Positions 1 to 10,632 of a stretch of 64,000 nt of DNA are shown piece after piece (positions within the stretch are counted from its first letter, which is position 1; each line of letters opens with the position of its first letter). The DNA comes from Symsagittifera roscoffensis (Eukaryota; Xenacoelomorpha; Acoela; Convolutidae). A program made the position numbers and the translations under genes. Location of the stretch: NCBI RefSeq assembly GCF_963678635.1, contig NC_087064.1:32340369-32404368 (forward strand), read 5' to 3'. Below the pieces are notes generated by a model that worked only from the letters and a program-made list of their open reading frames with translations, had not been told where the DNA came from and did no database searches.

Positions 1-1
1 A

Positions 2-97
2 TGTATAAAGAAAGCAATCATCACATTTGCCCTAGCAACAATTTTTCTAATTATTTTTTTGGAAGAATATTATAATAAACATAAACCTTCCCACTAA
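2..97 (+). pseudogene. C-terminal end of a small hydrophobic ORF (partial)
   Basis: The frame starting at base 2 is open to a TAA at 95-97 and encodes a strongly hydrophobic stretch (AIITFALATIFLIIFLEEYY), which looks like one membrane segment followed by a short charged tail. The matching part of copy 2 is at about 30555-30650, where the same hydrophobic segment follows a second one. The 5' end is outside the window, so the start and total length are unknown. A second in-frame stop (101-103) separates it from the next frame. The role is unknown. It could be a small membrane protein, or the leader region of a spliced env-type transcript. Confidence 0.4.
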
Positions 98-103
98 AAG
101 TAA

Positions 104-1240
104 CAATTCAAAAATCCATCAAAAATTGCTACCCAACAGTCACAGAATCAGTCTTCACCGACATCATCCCAAGATAACCAAACACCACCTTCACATACTC
201 AAAATCCTCAAACATCTACACGAATTTCTTTTCAAGACAATCCATACACTTTTGAAGAACGACATGCTCGTTTATCAGAACCACTAGAACCAGTTCAACG
301 ACAAGCACCTTTAAGCGAACCAACATATAACCTATACCCAACACTACCACAAGAACTAAGTAGAATAAGAAATTCTAGTCAAAACCAAAATACAGTCGAA
401 ATAAATAGACAAATTATACATCCTCGACGAAACAGAAATCTTCAAACTCCCCGAGTTCATTTTGATATACCTCAATCCCCATCACAAAACACTCCAGAAA
501 ACCCCATTGGTATATTACCAGAAACCCCTACGCTTCTTTCACAACGTAGCACCTCAAGCCTACCATCAGATTACTTAGGTTCAACACCAACATCTGAGCA
601 AATACGTGAAAATCCCTTTAACCCCCCAAACCAAGCATCACGACTACCATATTGGACAACACATTCATTTACACAAGGTGAATTAAATTTAGTCAATGAC
701 CCAATAGATATTTCTACGGATACAACAACATCCTCATCACTACCAGAAACATTATCACTACCATCAACACCATCAATAAGCCAATTTTCACCACTACCCT
801 TTAACTTAAATTTTCCAAATAATCTCGACGCCAGATATCGAGAACAATCATCAATAAATATTCCTTTAAGATTAGATTGGAATACATTCACAGCACCTCC
901 ACCATTATTTGGACAACATCAAGAAAGTAACCGCCTTCATAACTGGGCACTTAATAGGTTACAATATCGCCAAGATATTCACAACGATATCCGTGATCAC
1001 AATATTCAAATACTCCAACAAAACAGTTTACAATTAAAATTTGAAATCACAGTTAAGTTAAATAACATTACCCAACATCCCTACCCATTAAATCCACCTA
1101 ACATAACAGCTCAATCACTACCACCACCGTTTATAACTACTGAAGTAATATATAAATACGACAGATACACCAAAAACACAATTGGTTACATTACATTTTA
1201 TAACCCATACTCAGGATTATCATACACATGTATATTCTAA
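104..1240 (+). CDS. 378-codon open frame without any start codon, upstream of env
   Basis: The frame is open for 378 sense codons, from just after the TAA at 101-103 to the TAA at 1238-1240. I found no ATG, GTG, TTG or CTG in frame. The predicted protein starts Gln/Ser/Pro/Thr-rich (about the first 240 residues). It then becomes more ordered, with aromatic and charged segments (LDWNTFTAPPPLFGQHQES, TVKLNNITQHPYPLNPP, YKYDRYTKNTIGYITFY). The end overlaps the env ATG (1228) by 13 nt in another frame. Copy 2 carries the same protein at about 30683-31788 with several stops. A frame this long with no start suggests that the start is supplied by a spliced upstream exon or by frameshifting. I do not recognise the family. 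Confidence 0.6.
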   Translation, partial: QFKNPSKIATQQSQNQSSPTSSQDNQTPPSHTQNPQTSTRISFQDNPYTFEERHARLSEPLEPVQRQAPLSEPTYNLYPTLPQELSRIRNSSQNQNTVEINRQIIHPRRNRNLQTPRVHFDIPQSPSQNTPENPIGILPETPTLLSQRSTSSLPSDYLGSTPTSEQIRENPFNPPNQASRLPYWTTHSFTQGELNLVNDPIDISTDTTTSSSLPETLSLPSTPSISQFSPLPFNLNFPNNLDARYREQSSINIPLRLDWNTFTAPPPLFGQHQESNRLHNWALNRLQYRQDIHNDIRDHNIQILQQNSLQLKFEITVKLNNITQHPYPLNPPNITAQSLPPPFITTEVIYKYDRYTKNTIGYITFYNPYSGLSYTCIF

Positions 1241-3125
1241 AATTATTAATTTTTCTCCAACTCCTTTTTCTAGTAACCTCAAATCAAAACATAAACCCTT
1301 CCCCTCGTACAGGACCACAAGATTTATTAGTAACACATTACGATTGCGAAGAAAATGAACAAAAAACACTACACAAATATGCAATAAATCAAGTATCACA
1401 ATGTGAAACAGAACCACAAGCTATAGAAACCACAGATATAATAGCAACACTCTATTCAAAAGCCCGAGCAACAACAGTTACAGGTTATAAATTCACAGCA
1501 ACATTTTCCGAAAAGAAAGTACATTGTTCACAAGTCTCGAACGGAAACAAAAACCGACTTGACCATGAATCATTCTATCAAAGTAATATAGAACGTCTTT
1601 TACATCTCAATCCCGACGATTGTAAAAATGAATTACTTAGACTAAACATCACACGAAATAAAAACTCCCAAAGAAAGTTAGTAAATTTTCAAGTTTTTTC
1701 AGACTCTGTACATCAATCACAACTTGAAAGACACCAAGGACATATAAAACTAGACGAAAAATACCCGTATAACGGCGCACACGGACGATTAACCTATGAC
1801 CTACATGATAAACATTAGATACCACACATTGGTATAAATAACCCATCAAACTGCAAAGCAGACACGAAAAATAAAGGATACCAAGAAATAATGTTTTTCG
1901 ATTGGAAAATACAACTCGAAAAAATACAACTCACACGAGATTTATCTGATAATACAATGATCTATCAAGGAATCCGACTACCTTGTAAAAATGATCAAGG
2001 ATATTGCGACCCTACAACGAGAACACAAGCAACAATTGTTTGGTTCCCCGAAGATACATGTACAACATTTCAAGTAGCAAAAATACACGCTCGTATGATA
2101 AAATTTCACTTTCACTTTCACGAAGAACCTATTTCTGGGATACCGCAGTCCCATGTGGATCAGAAAATAGCCACAATGTAGTACAACTAAACCCTGATGA
2201 AAATAAATATTACCTTCTCACTCCATATCCCACATTAATGCAATCACTCAAAAAATTTTCACCAGAAAGCATTCGCGCTATCGCTCGAAACCCAAATATA
2301 GACTTACAATCAATAGGAATCTATTCAAAATCAGATATTCAACATCACATTAGAACACAACAATTCCAAGAATTATTAACACAAATGGACACAATACAAA
2401 GACAATCAATAGACCAAAATTTACGCAAACTTGCAGAAACCGCAGGATTTGCCGATATCTACACGCAAGACTATAGCGGATATTTTAAAGACATTAAAGA
2501 TTATATATATCTAAACGGCGAAAAATACCGTCCCCAAGATATATCACCAATTAACATTTTTAGCTTTGTTACACTCAAGAATGAAATCCTTGATTTTCTA
2601 GGATGGCCCTACTACATCTTAGAAAAATTGACTATTTTATACGCAATGTTTAACTTTATTGGATTTCTTTTCTCACTCTTAAAAGGAATCTACAATACAT
2701 GTGCTATACACACACAAGTAAACAGACAAGCAAGCGTAGCACGCATACTCTTTGCAGGATTTTTTGGAATTTTTTCGACATCTATAAACAAAATTCTTTT
2801 AGACGCACAAATAAAAGAATATAACACAAAAATAACAACACGACAAAATACATACGACGAAGAACATAACAATGTCGACACACAGCCAACGGCACCACAA
2901 TTACCACCCCTACCAAATAACCATCCACTATCCCTAGTCCCACGAAATTTTCGAAATTTAGCCATCACACATAATCCAAATTTTAGACTCACCACATCGC
3001 AAAGTCCCGTCCAACATATAATAACACATCAATCACAAGATGATAATACTTATGAACAAATTATTGAACAACCCCATACCACCGCTTTTCAATCTCAAAA
3101 TAATAATTTTTTTAGCCCACGATGA
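1228..3125 (+). pseudogene. env-like glycoprotein gene, disrupted
   Basis: The first segment (1228-1818) starts with a real ATG and a hydrophobic signal-peptide-like stretch (LLIFLQLLFLV). It has four spaced cysteines and an N-glycosylation motif (NIT). It stops at TAG 1816-1818, but the same frame resumes and runs to 2181 through a cysteine-bearing region (CDPTTRT, FPEDTCTTFQ). Coding then passes to another frame, with a shift somewhere around 2100-2180, and continues to TGA 3123-3125. That last segment has a long hydrophobic, membrane-anchor-like stretch at about 2628-2700, a second at about 2737-2800, and a polar Pro/Gln-rich tail. Signal peptide, cysteine ectodomain, anchor and tail, placed after pol, fit an envelope protein. 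The fusion class cannot be told by eye. One stop and one frameshift make this copy non-functional as it stands. Confidence 0.65.
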
Positions 3126-4915
3126 GCCGCCAACTTGGATCACTCCATCGATCAAATTCCCATCCAACCAACCTTCCTTCTTCAATCCCAATAATACCAC
3201 TTTTTGCTTTTCCGCCACCCGATTTTCCACCTAGCAATGTAACATCAGGCATGAATTCCGACACTAACTCACAAATTTCAGTTTTATACTCCATTTCACA
3301 GCTAAATAATCCGAATATTGAAACCCCCGATGAATTTGCCGACTCAGAACCATCTCCATCCAATAATTTTCATAACCCTTCTCATTTTTCTCAACCTCCT
3401 TTTCAACCCATATTGTCAAATAACCCTGACCCAATCACTCCCACACCCTCTTATGCTTCCCAAGTTACCCCAACCTATTCCTCATACCATTCTGACCAAT
3501 CATCTCCAGACACCCCCCGAATCTCCCCAGAGCTAGACAATTTTATTACCCTCCAACAACAACCCTACCACCTTAACACCCCGACCATAAACCAAATCTC
3601 CTCCACTACAAATTCATCCAACCCCCCTACACCCTCTTCAAATTATACTGAATCATTAGCACCATCATCCACATCAACTGAATCCTCACTCAACACTAAT
3701 AGAGCTTACCGCACTTTTAAAAGAAAGTTCCCCAACCATCCTTTCCCAGCAAAACCAGGAACAGCCCGTGAATACATCAACCACCCCCAACATACTAACA
3801 CCAAAGAATTTTTAGCTATCACTTTACCCTCATTTCCACAATACACCTTAAACACCCCTCATGACGCTAACGAAACACGCAACTTTGTAGACGAATACGT
3901 TTTAATGCCCACTCTCTCTTGGACCTCATACTATCATTTCACTAACCCTCTTTGCTTACCTTTAACCAACACTTCCATCGATACAGACCGAAACAAAGAT
4001 ATGCTATATCGACTAACTACACCACTCACCGCTAGACAGTTTACTTACGTAGGATATAAAAAATCACTAAAAATACACACTGCACCTAGAGCTAATGAAT
4101 ATACACTAGAATACTACGATCACAACATCATCAGAGCTAACCAAGATCAATTCTTAGACGACGATCGCTTCGCTAATCCACAAATCACCGAGAAATTTTT
4201 CATCAAGACACCATATGTATTTACACTAAACATTTTCGACCGAAAGTTTGATCACATTATTTCAGAAGCACTAACAAACACACAAGCATACGAAAGTTTT
4301 AAAGAACGCTTCCAAATCTTTTCACTAACCTTTCATTTCCTTGCACCACACGAAAGAGATTTACACTGCTCACACGATATTATGTTGCGCACTAAACAAA
4401 CACATACATACAGTTACTATCGTTTCATCCAAAATCACTTTGACCTCCACACACCCTCTAGACAACCACACCATCGTTTCCAATTCATCAATTCAAAATA
4501 CACTTCACCGTATTTCCTAAATTTCACATATTGTATTAAAGACACTAACCTCCATGGTATTCTTCGTAATTATGACCCCATAACCCAAATGTATATTTTC
4601 TGCCCCATCACCAAGACCTTCAACGCCGAAGAATCCCGACCCTTCCTTATCCCGCACGAGTTTGTACAGCCTATAGAGATCCCAATTTTAGAATTCATCC
4701 ACAACACTAAATTTAACCACAAATTATATAACTTAATCCAAAACACACCCTATGAGTTTGCAGTAGGCACTGAAGAACTAACCACTATTAAGGCACTTCA
4801 ATTGCTTTGGCCACTGCTTCAAACTAAAAATATCATCCGCATTCTAGCTAAACTACTAACAACTTCAGAACTAATTCACGATATCTTCCCCCACGGTTTT
4901 TTCCCCGACGACTAA
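3122..4915 (+). CDS. intact 597-residue ORF of unknown function after env
   Basis: This is a fully open frame that starts at an ATG sharing bases with the stop of the preceding frame (ATGA, 3122-3125). Residues 1 to about 200 are low-complexity, rich in Ser, Pro, Thr and Asn. From about residue 205 (RAYRTFKRKFPNHPF) to the end the composition becomes normal, with many aromatic residues (VDEYVLMPTLSWTSYYHF), consistent with a folded domain. No signal peptide or membrane segment is visible, so a cytosolic or nuclear protein is likely. The last 40 residues look like hydrophobic helices (KALQLLWPLL). Copy 2 lacks this ORF through deletion. It stays open although env just upstream is broken, which suggests recent insertion or selection. 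I recognise no family. A retroviral-style accessory protein and a captured host gene are both possible. Confidence 0.7.
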   Translation: MSRQLGSLHRSNSHPTNLPSSIPIIPLFAFPPPDFPPSNVTSGMNSDTNSQISVLYSISQLNNPNIETPDEFADSEPSPSNNFHNPSHFSQPPFQPILSNNPDPITPTPSYASQVTPTYSSYHSDQSSPDTPRISPELDNFITLQQQPYHLNTPTINQISSTTNSSNPPTPSSNYTESLAPSSTSTESSLNTNRAYRTFKRKFPNHPFPAKPGTAREYINHPQHTNTKEFLAITLPSFPQYTLNTPHDANETRNFVDEYVLMPTLSWTSYYHFTNPLCLPLTNTSIDTDRNKDMLYRLTTPLTARQFTYVGYKKSLKIHTAPRANEYTLEYYDHNIIRANQDQFLDDDRFANPQITEKFFIKTPYVFTLNIFDRKFDHIISEALTNTQAYESFKERFQIFSLTFHFLAPHERDLHCSHDIMLRTKQTHTYSYYRFIQNHFDLHTPSRQPHHRFQFINSKYTSPYFLNFTYCIKDTNLHGILRNYDPITQMYIFCPITKTFNAEESRPFLIPHEFVQPIEIPILEFIHNTKFNHKLYNLIQNTPYEFAVGTEELTTIKALQLLWPLLQTKNIIRILAKLLTTSELIHDIFPHGFFPDD

Positions 4916-4918
4916 CAG

Positions 4919-4997
4919 GTAAGTATGAATTCAATGAATATTACTAACTAATTAAAATATTAAAAAACTCACCATTCTTTCTTCATGTTTTCTTTAG
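4919..4997 (+). other. predicted 79-nt intron just after the ORF stop
   Basis: The donor is CAG|GTAAGT at 4916-4924, the branch point TACTAAC at 4942-4948, and a pyrimidine-rich tract runs to the acceptor TTTAG ending at 4997. All three signals are close to consensus and the length suits a compact-intron animal. The donor lies three bases after the TAA of the 597-residue ORF (4913-4915), so splicing would not alter the protein and should not trigger nonsense-mediated decay. Confidence 0.6.
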
Positions 4998-6475
4998 ATT
5001 TTTAGCCTTCATCCTAGATCATCTGAAAAATTCACAAAAGAAAAATAAAAAATAGCAAACTTCTTCAAAACTGTTAAAAACCCTATTAAACTTGTGCACC
5101 AACAATTAAATAAATATAATACCAATGCAGTAAATTAATTTATAAAATTTTCCCCCAAAGCAGTAAATCTAATTATGATGAAAATTTGTATCTTAAAATT
5201 CCCCCATAACTAGCAGTAAATTTCCAAATTCTATGCAGTAAATTAATAAAATGCAATTGCAGTACTAACCTTTTGATATTTTCATTCATTCGCACAGAAA
5301 TTCTATCCACACTCGCACAGCTCGCCCACGAAGAATTGTTTAAAATAATGAATTTCAGTTTCAAGTTTTCACACTCAACAACTCTAACATATAATAACAT
5401 GTTTCAAACTTTCCTTTAACCCGGTTGGAAAGGAATCATATACTAAACAAAACTAACCAACGCAGCTTACTAAAAACCACAAATCATAGAATAACAGCAT
5501 GACTAAGAAAAGGAAACCAACGGTACCCAAACCGGATTAACCCAGTTTAAAACTGGATAATTTATTCTTTTGAAGACTATTACAAAGTCTTAGAAAGAAA
5601 TAATAAAACACAAAAAAGTCAAAAGACAAACCCATACCACAAACAATTTGCTTTTTAGAAAAAGTACATAACCAACAAGACATAAGTAAAACCACAACAA
5701 ACCCAACATAAAACGTTGTCACATAACAGGACCCCTCACAAACACCGCATGAAATTATACTCCCACACCTGGCCTAACCCACCAGGAAAGGACGTCCTGA
5801 GCATGCTCTATAGCCGGCCTAACCCACCGCGCTACATCCACGCTTTGTGACCACACCTTTATTTTTAATAGGAGCTACTCAAGGGTGAGTAACTCTTCAA
5901 AATAACCGAACTAAAACAAAAAGCTTTTGTGAAAACAACTAACTAAAATCATAATTAAAAAATACTAAACTAATAAAAGTTTTATAAAATGTAAAATCAC
6001 ATGATGCAATATATAGATCAGAATACAACACCAAGGACGAACATCAAAAGACAAGACGACCTCACTACACTCGAGAGAGAATGACCAACTACAATCGATA
6101 TGCCGCTCACAATCACAACTCAAAGGATTTAGAGTACGACTTGACTTCGCAGAAAAAGACTTCATTGAACTAGACCAATGACCACCTCGACGTTCAAGTA
6201 TACGTACAGATCCGAGTAACCAGGCATCCCCTCCACGCACAATCTCCACGCCATTCCCAAGCTAGATCAAACACAAAAGAAGTTCTCTCCGAAGAACAGA
6301 AAAACCTGACATAGCCAACCATTCTGAAATCAGAATTGATGCTGTTGCAGAGACTCAGTCGTTGTCACAAGAAGAAGCGGAAGAAAATTATGATGTTCGC
6401 CAAATACCAACGTCCATCATCCATCCTTGAACTACAGAAGAACTGTTCTAAAAAACTCTGTAAAACCCGGATGGG
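4998..6475 (+). other. non-coding 3' region of the env retroelement
   Basis: No supported gene lies here. About 5250-5725 is shared with copy 2 (33187-33645), including the TCGCACAGCTCGCCCACGA stretch. Several short motifs containing GCAGTAAAT recur at 5125-5245. A second donor-like site (AGG|GTGAGT) lies at about 5884. The LTR begins at 6476 after a short mixed G-rich stretch (CCCGGATGGG) that may be the polypurine tract. Confidence 0.5.
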
Positions 6476-6883
6476 TGGAACCTGATCTAAACTACATTTT
6501 ATGATTGGATAAATTAAATGTTTTACCAATGTAAAGTATTTAATATTAACCAATCATGATCCATCTAACTAACAACCCACTTATTTGTAAGTGCTGAAGT
6601 TACTTGTAATTTCAGCACCAGAGAGATTTGAATTTAACTTAGAAATTAGTTGGACTCTCCCGAGCACTTCAGCAGCCGCAATAAACCAGTATACCCTAGA
6701 TCTATTGAGCCTAGCAGAGACTAGTTAAACAACCTGAGACTAGATAGTATAAGAGTAAGATTAGGATCGGTATTAGACTAAGAAGTTGCACGAATCTATC
6801 CGGCCGAAAATAAGATAGCGTGACGAGCAGACGGTGTACCCTATCCGAAATTACTCTATGAGTTACACTTCGGTCCTAACTCA
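6476..6883 (+). repeat. 3' LTR of env retroelement copy 1
   Basis: The LTR begins TGGAACCTGATC and ends CCTAACTCA, giving TG...CA ends. It matches the 5' LTR of copy 2 (24452-24829), the truncated 3' LTR at 33646-33750, and minus-strand solo LTRs at 22213-22492 and 54435-54812. Shared landmarks are the palindromic GAAGTTACTTGTAATTTCAG stretch and the TCTATCCGGCCGAAAATAAG block. Confidence 0.75.
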
Positions 6884-7404
6884 AAAACTTTACCTTAATT
6901 CTTTGCAAGCGGTAGAACTTTCGCCAAATGTGCCGGACAAGTAGAAGTTGAGAGACTCCCAATCTGGCGAAGGAGGCCCGGGTTGCAACGTTTCAACCGT
7001 GACAGGCCACAATACCTCCGACCCCTTGCAGCTCCACAAGGCTGAAAAAAGAAAAACTTATTTATATATTTTCAAAAATGTCATTAAAAGAACTAAGTAT
7101 CCAGTAAAAGGTAAAAGATAGTAAGTGAACAAAACATTGTGAGAGGGGAAACCGTGAATTTAACGTTGGCCCACACAGTCAATAAAGAGACAAGTCCATC
7201 CCAATCAATGTCTCGATTTCTTGCCCGGTTGCCCTCACCTCTGTAGCGTTTCTCGTTTCACTCTTGCACCATTAAAGTTTGACATTGCAGCACCGATGAT
7301 TCATAATTCATCGTTGCTCAAAAAGAGCGATACAAAGCTAGAGATCAGAAACAGAGCTTATAACTTGTTGGTGCGTTGAAACGAGAAAATTTTCCAGCTA
7401 CGTT
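6884..7404. other. no gene seen
   Basis: This is unique-looking sequence after the LTR. It is slightly richer in GC at 6960-7030 and 7190-7260. No long frame, RNA gene or inverted repeat is supported. Confidence 0.5.
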
Positions 7405-7700
7405 TTTGACCGTCCCTCATCCCCTCAATCCTGGTAGCCAAATTTTTCCCTAGGATCCCCCTTTTGGTATAGTTTAAAGAGATTCCTTTTTGGCTAGCCA
7501 AACATCAAAATCATGGCGCCAATATAACTAAAATTGAGAGGGGATCTTGCTCCGAAAAAAAACTCAATTTTTAGTTCAAATACTTTTAGCCTTTTTTTAA
7601 AAAAAATTTGTCCAAAATAGGGTCCTTATAGTACTTTTGGAGAGCTCGGATAATCGAATTGCTTAAAAAGTAAGTCGCCAAAACGATTAATTTTTGTTTC
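7405..7700 (+). repeat. eroded hAT-like MITE fragment
   Basis: This degenerate copy keeps the order of family landmarks: a Pro-style CCC-rich start, GGCGCCAATATA, a GAGGGG block followed by GCTCCGAAAAAA, then GAGAGCTCGGATAATC. It matches the better-preserved copies at 33776 and 52462 in the same orientation. The termini and target duplication are not recognisable, so it is an old copy. Confidence 0.5.
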
Positions 7701-9424
7701 AAAAAACCGCGTGCATGAAGAGCAATGAGCACTTCTGAGATGTAGAAGCGGCATAGTCGAAACGATTAAAATTTGAATTTTCACAAATCCATTTTTGGTG
7801 CCCGGAACACGACACTATGGTTAAAAATGTACTTCATTTTTTCAAAGTACTTGATTTTATCTGGTCTTCACGACTATTCATTTGAAGCGCTCAATTTACT
7901 ACCTGCGACTCATATTGTCTAACGCGTTTTGTGATTCGGTCGCCGTTAAAATCATCAAGTTTCACAAAAAAAAGAAAAAATTGATGCGGCAAAAAAGTTT
8001 AATGTTCAGTCGATTGACTTAATTCAGCTGCATAAATAAATAAACGAGCCATTTTCTGCTTCGGATATTAGGAGACTGAGAAGTATGGAACTATTACACT
8101 TCCGTTAACAATCAATGATTTTGTCTCTGTACTCTCAATGAAAACTATGGACAACGAAATTTTTTCTTTGTTTTCCAAATCAGCGTTACGCTGAGTTGGA
8201 CAAAATTACCAATGCACCAAACTGTGTGTTTTGTGATTTGCAAAAGGATTCGGCAACGAGGACGCTCTCTTCGTTCTTCATTTGTTCTTTCGTTTATTTT
8301 ATCGTTCCGTCAAAATTTTTACAAGTTCAAAGAATTGTGGATTTCAGAGACCTACACACCAAGTTGTGCGCCTATCCAGTGCACAGATTAGACTCGTAAT
8401 GGTGAAAACAAATTCGTTCCAACACGAGAAGAAACGTTTCGTAACATGAATCAGTACGTATCAAACTCAAAGAGTTTGAAACTAAAAAAAAACAATGAGA
8501 TAAAAAAAAAACTAAAAGCTTCAAAAAAATAAAGGAACAGAAAATCCACGAAATGCCAAAAAGAACAAAACGCTTTCAATATTGCAAAAACAATTATGAG
8601 GCAAAAACAAGTCTGATTTATCTGCTGCCTATGAACAATTTTGTTTCAATTTTGAATAACAAACTAGTGTAAAAACTAAAAAAAACAAAGAGATAATGAA
8701 AAAAGTTGTTTGAAAACTAAAAGCTGCAAAAAAATAATGGAACAAAAAGTCCACGAAATGCCAAAAAGAACAAAACGATTTCAATATTGCAAGAAAAATT
8801 ATGAGGCTTTTCAACTTTGTTTCTTCGCTGTATCAACTTTTGCTGTCTGATTTATCTGCTGCCTATCAACAATTTTGTTTCAATTTTGAATAACAAACTA
8901 GTTTTTGAAGCTAAAAAAAGATATTGAATTCAAAAAATTTGCTTTCAAGTTTTCCATGAACCGCCTGATTATGTGGCAATATTCAACTAAAATTCAGAGA
9001 AAATCATGACTCAGCCAATGACTTAAAATTTACTTGTTCAATCTACAAGGACAAAGTATCGGTTGTCGCATGTTTCAGCATCGCATCGTGCACTTATAAT
9101 CAAATGAGATTTTCGAAAAAAAGTTGAGCATATGAAATTTGGCACAAAATAAGCCAACACATAGATAGAGCAAGCATTATACATCCGAGCCAGAATTTAA
9201 ATTTAAAAAAACCTTTGTTGATAAAAAATTTCAACCTAATTAGCTGAAAACCACAACTGCTAAAGTCCTTTTTTGTGGAGTTTGCAATTCATCAAGAAAA
9301 GATCTTTTTCTCCAAGTTCTGACCCAACCGACGGTATACACAGAAAACACCAACTTAGCTGCTATATAAAAAATTAAAAAACAATGAAATTTTGCGAAGA
9401 TGTAAGTGGATAAATCTTTTAATT
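7701..9424. repeat. non-coding region with a degraded tandem duplication (8475-8902)
   Basis: About 8475-8667 and 8675-8902 are two copies of one unit. Both contain CACGAAATGCCAAAAAGAAC, a TTTCAATATTGCAA stretch, and GATTTATCTGCTGCCTAT followed by TTTTGTTTCAATTTTGAATA. The copies differ by substitutions and small indels. The rest of the interval holds only short frames of no coding character. Confidence 0.55.
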
Positions 9425-9933
9425 ATTGTTCCGACTTTCGAAACGAAATATTTGTGCTCGGGGTCTTTTTTGTTTTCTTCAGATAAATTTCGACATTTTA
9501 ACTACCCATTTTGGACAGATTTTTTTTGATATCCTTCAATAGATAATGTTGTCTTGAGCTTAAATTTGAAAAGATAATTTACCTGTAATTTTTTTTGTAA
9601 GATTATGGCTGTAAAGATTTCCATTAAGGCCAATTTGGGACAAATTAACGTGCAATATCTTTTGCGCTATTAACGCGTAAGCGGGGATTTAATCTGTATT
9701 AGAAATCACTCCAAATTGTTTGAAGGAAGCCTATTTGCCATAATTGATTCCTTACTAGGAGCAAAATTTATCATTTCGAACTTTATTTGTCCTATGGGGG
9801 ATCTTTAAAAAAATCTCAAAAATAAAAAAAAATCCTTTTTTTTATTCCATTAAATTTTTTTGTTTTTTTTTCTCCATAGACCTTAAAAGGTATTCGGATT
9901 ATCCAGGATTTCGACCTGATACGAGCAGTCCTG
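9425..9933 (+). repeat. foldback repeat family R1, right-pointing arm
   Basis: The arm starts with GTTCCGACTTTCGAAACGAA and passes through a GCTATTAACGCGTAAGCGG block and TTAATCTG. It then reads CCTTAAAAGGTATTCGGATT and ends with CCTGATACGAGCAGTCCTG. The same series of landmarks occurs at 14692, 19855, 39560 and 42362. A copy in the opposite orientation follows at 10132-10632, so the pair forms a large imperfect inverted repeat. Confidence 0.6.
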
Positions 9934-10131
9934 TTGATATTCCTTATCGATTTATTACGAAACAAAAACATTTTATATAAAAATGCTCGAAACACTTTGA
10001 GCTTTCTGTTGAAGTAAAAAAAAGTTAAAAAGTTTGCAGTCGATAAGTTAACTACTCCAACAATGGTTTAAAATTTACTTCTCAAAACTTGTCATTATCA
10101 CTGCTGGCAGTATTAGTTAAAACAAAGTATG

Positions 10132-10632
10132 ATTATGACTGCTCCTATCAAGCCGAAGCCCTGAAATCTTCAACTGCCTTTTGAGGTCTATTTGATGTCT
10201 ATATAACATGAAAAAAATGAATGTAAAAAACTAAAAAGAATTTTTAAATTAAATTTGAGATTTTTTTTTGTCAAAATCATCACCCAACGCGCCATATAAA
10301 GTACTAAGTAATAAAGTTTGCTCCATTAACGAATCAATTACGGCCAATAAGCTTCCTGTAACAAATTTGGAACAATTTCTAAGACGAACTAAATCTTTAA
10401 TTACGCGTTATTAGCACGAATTCTATCGCTCGTTAATTGACTCAAATTGGCCGAAAAAGAGCAATCATTAATTTCTCATAACCTTGTGAAAAAAATAGAG
10501 TTTTTTGAAATTTAAGCTCATTATTACCTTTTGAATATGAAAAAATCTGTCGAAAAAGGCAGACTAAAAATTCAAAATTTGTCTGAAAAAACAAAGCCCG
10601 AGCAAAAATCTTTCGTTACGAAAATTGGAACA
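10132..10632 (-). repeat. foldback repeat family R1, left-pointing arm
   Basis: This is the reverse complement of the arm at 9425-9933. It begins with the inverted GACTGCTCCTATCAAGCC terminus, contains the inverted TTACGCGTTATTAGCACG block and ends near TTTCGTTACGAAAATTGGAA. Together with the upstream arm it spans about 1.2 kb with a roughly 200-nt centre. Confidence 0.55.

Larger units (their letters stand above)
1..6883 (+). mobile_element. env-bearing LTR retroelement, copy 1 (5' part outside window)
   Basis: This is the 3' half of an LTR retroelement whose gag-pol lies before the window. The order is: end of a small hydrophobic frame, a start-less 378-codon frame, an env-like gene, a 597-residue ORF, a non-coding 3' region and an LTR at 6476-6883. 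Its identity rests on collinearity with copy 2 (24452-33750). There, a recognisable Ty3/gypsy-type integrase lies upstream of the same start-less frame and env start, and the same LTR sequence lies at the 5' end. Copies 1 and 2 also share 3' sequence: about 5250-5725 matches 33187-33645, and 6782-6883 matches 33646-33750. Env-bearing gypsy-type elements of this kind (Tor) are known from Oikopleura; membership here is inferred. Confidence 0.8.

Noticed and set aside
8196-8399. 67-codon plus frame with CVFCDL
   Set aside because: Short, no exon signals, and next to degraded tandem repeats; chance frame.
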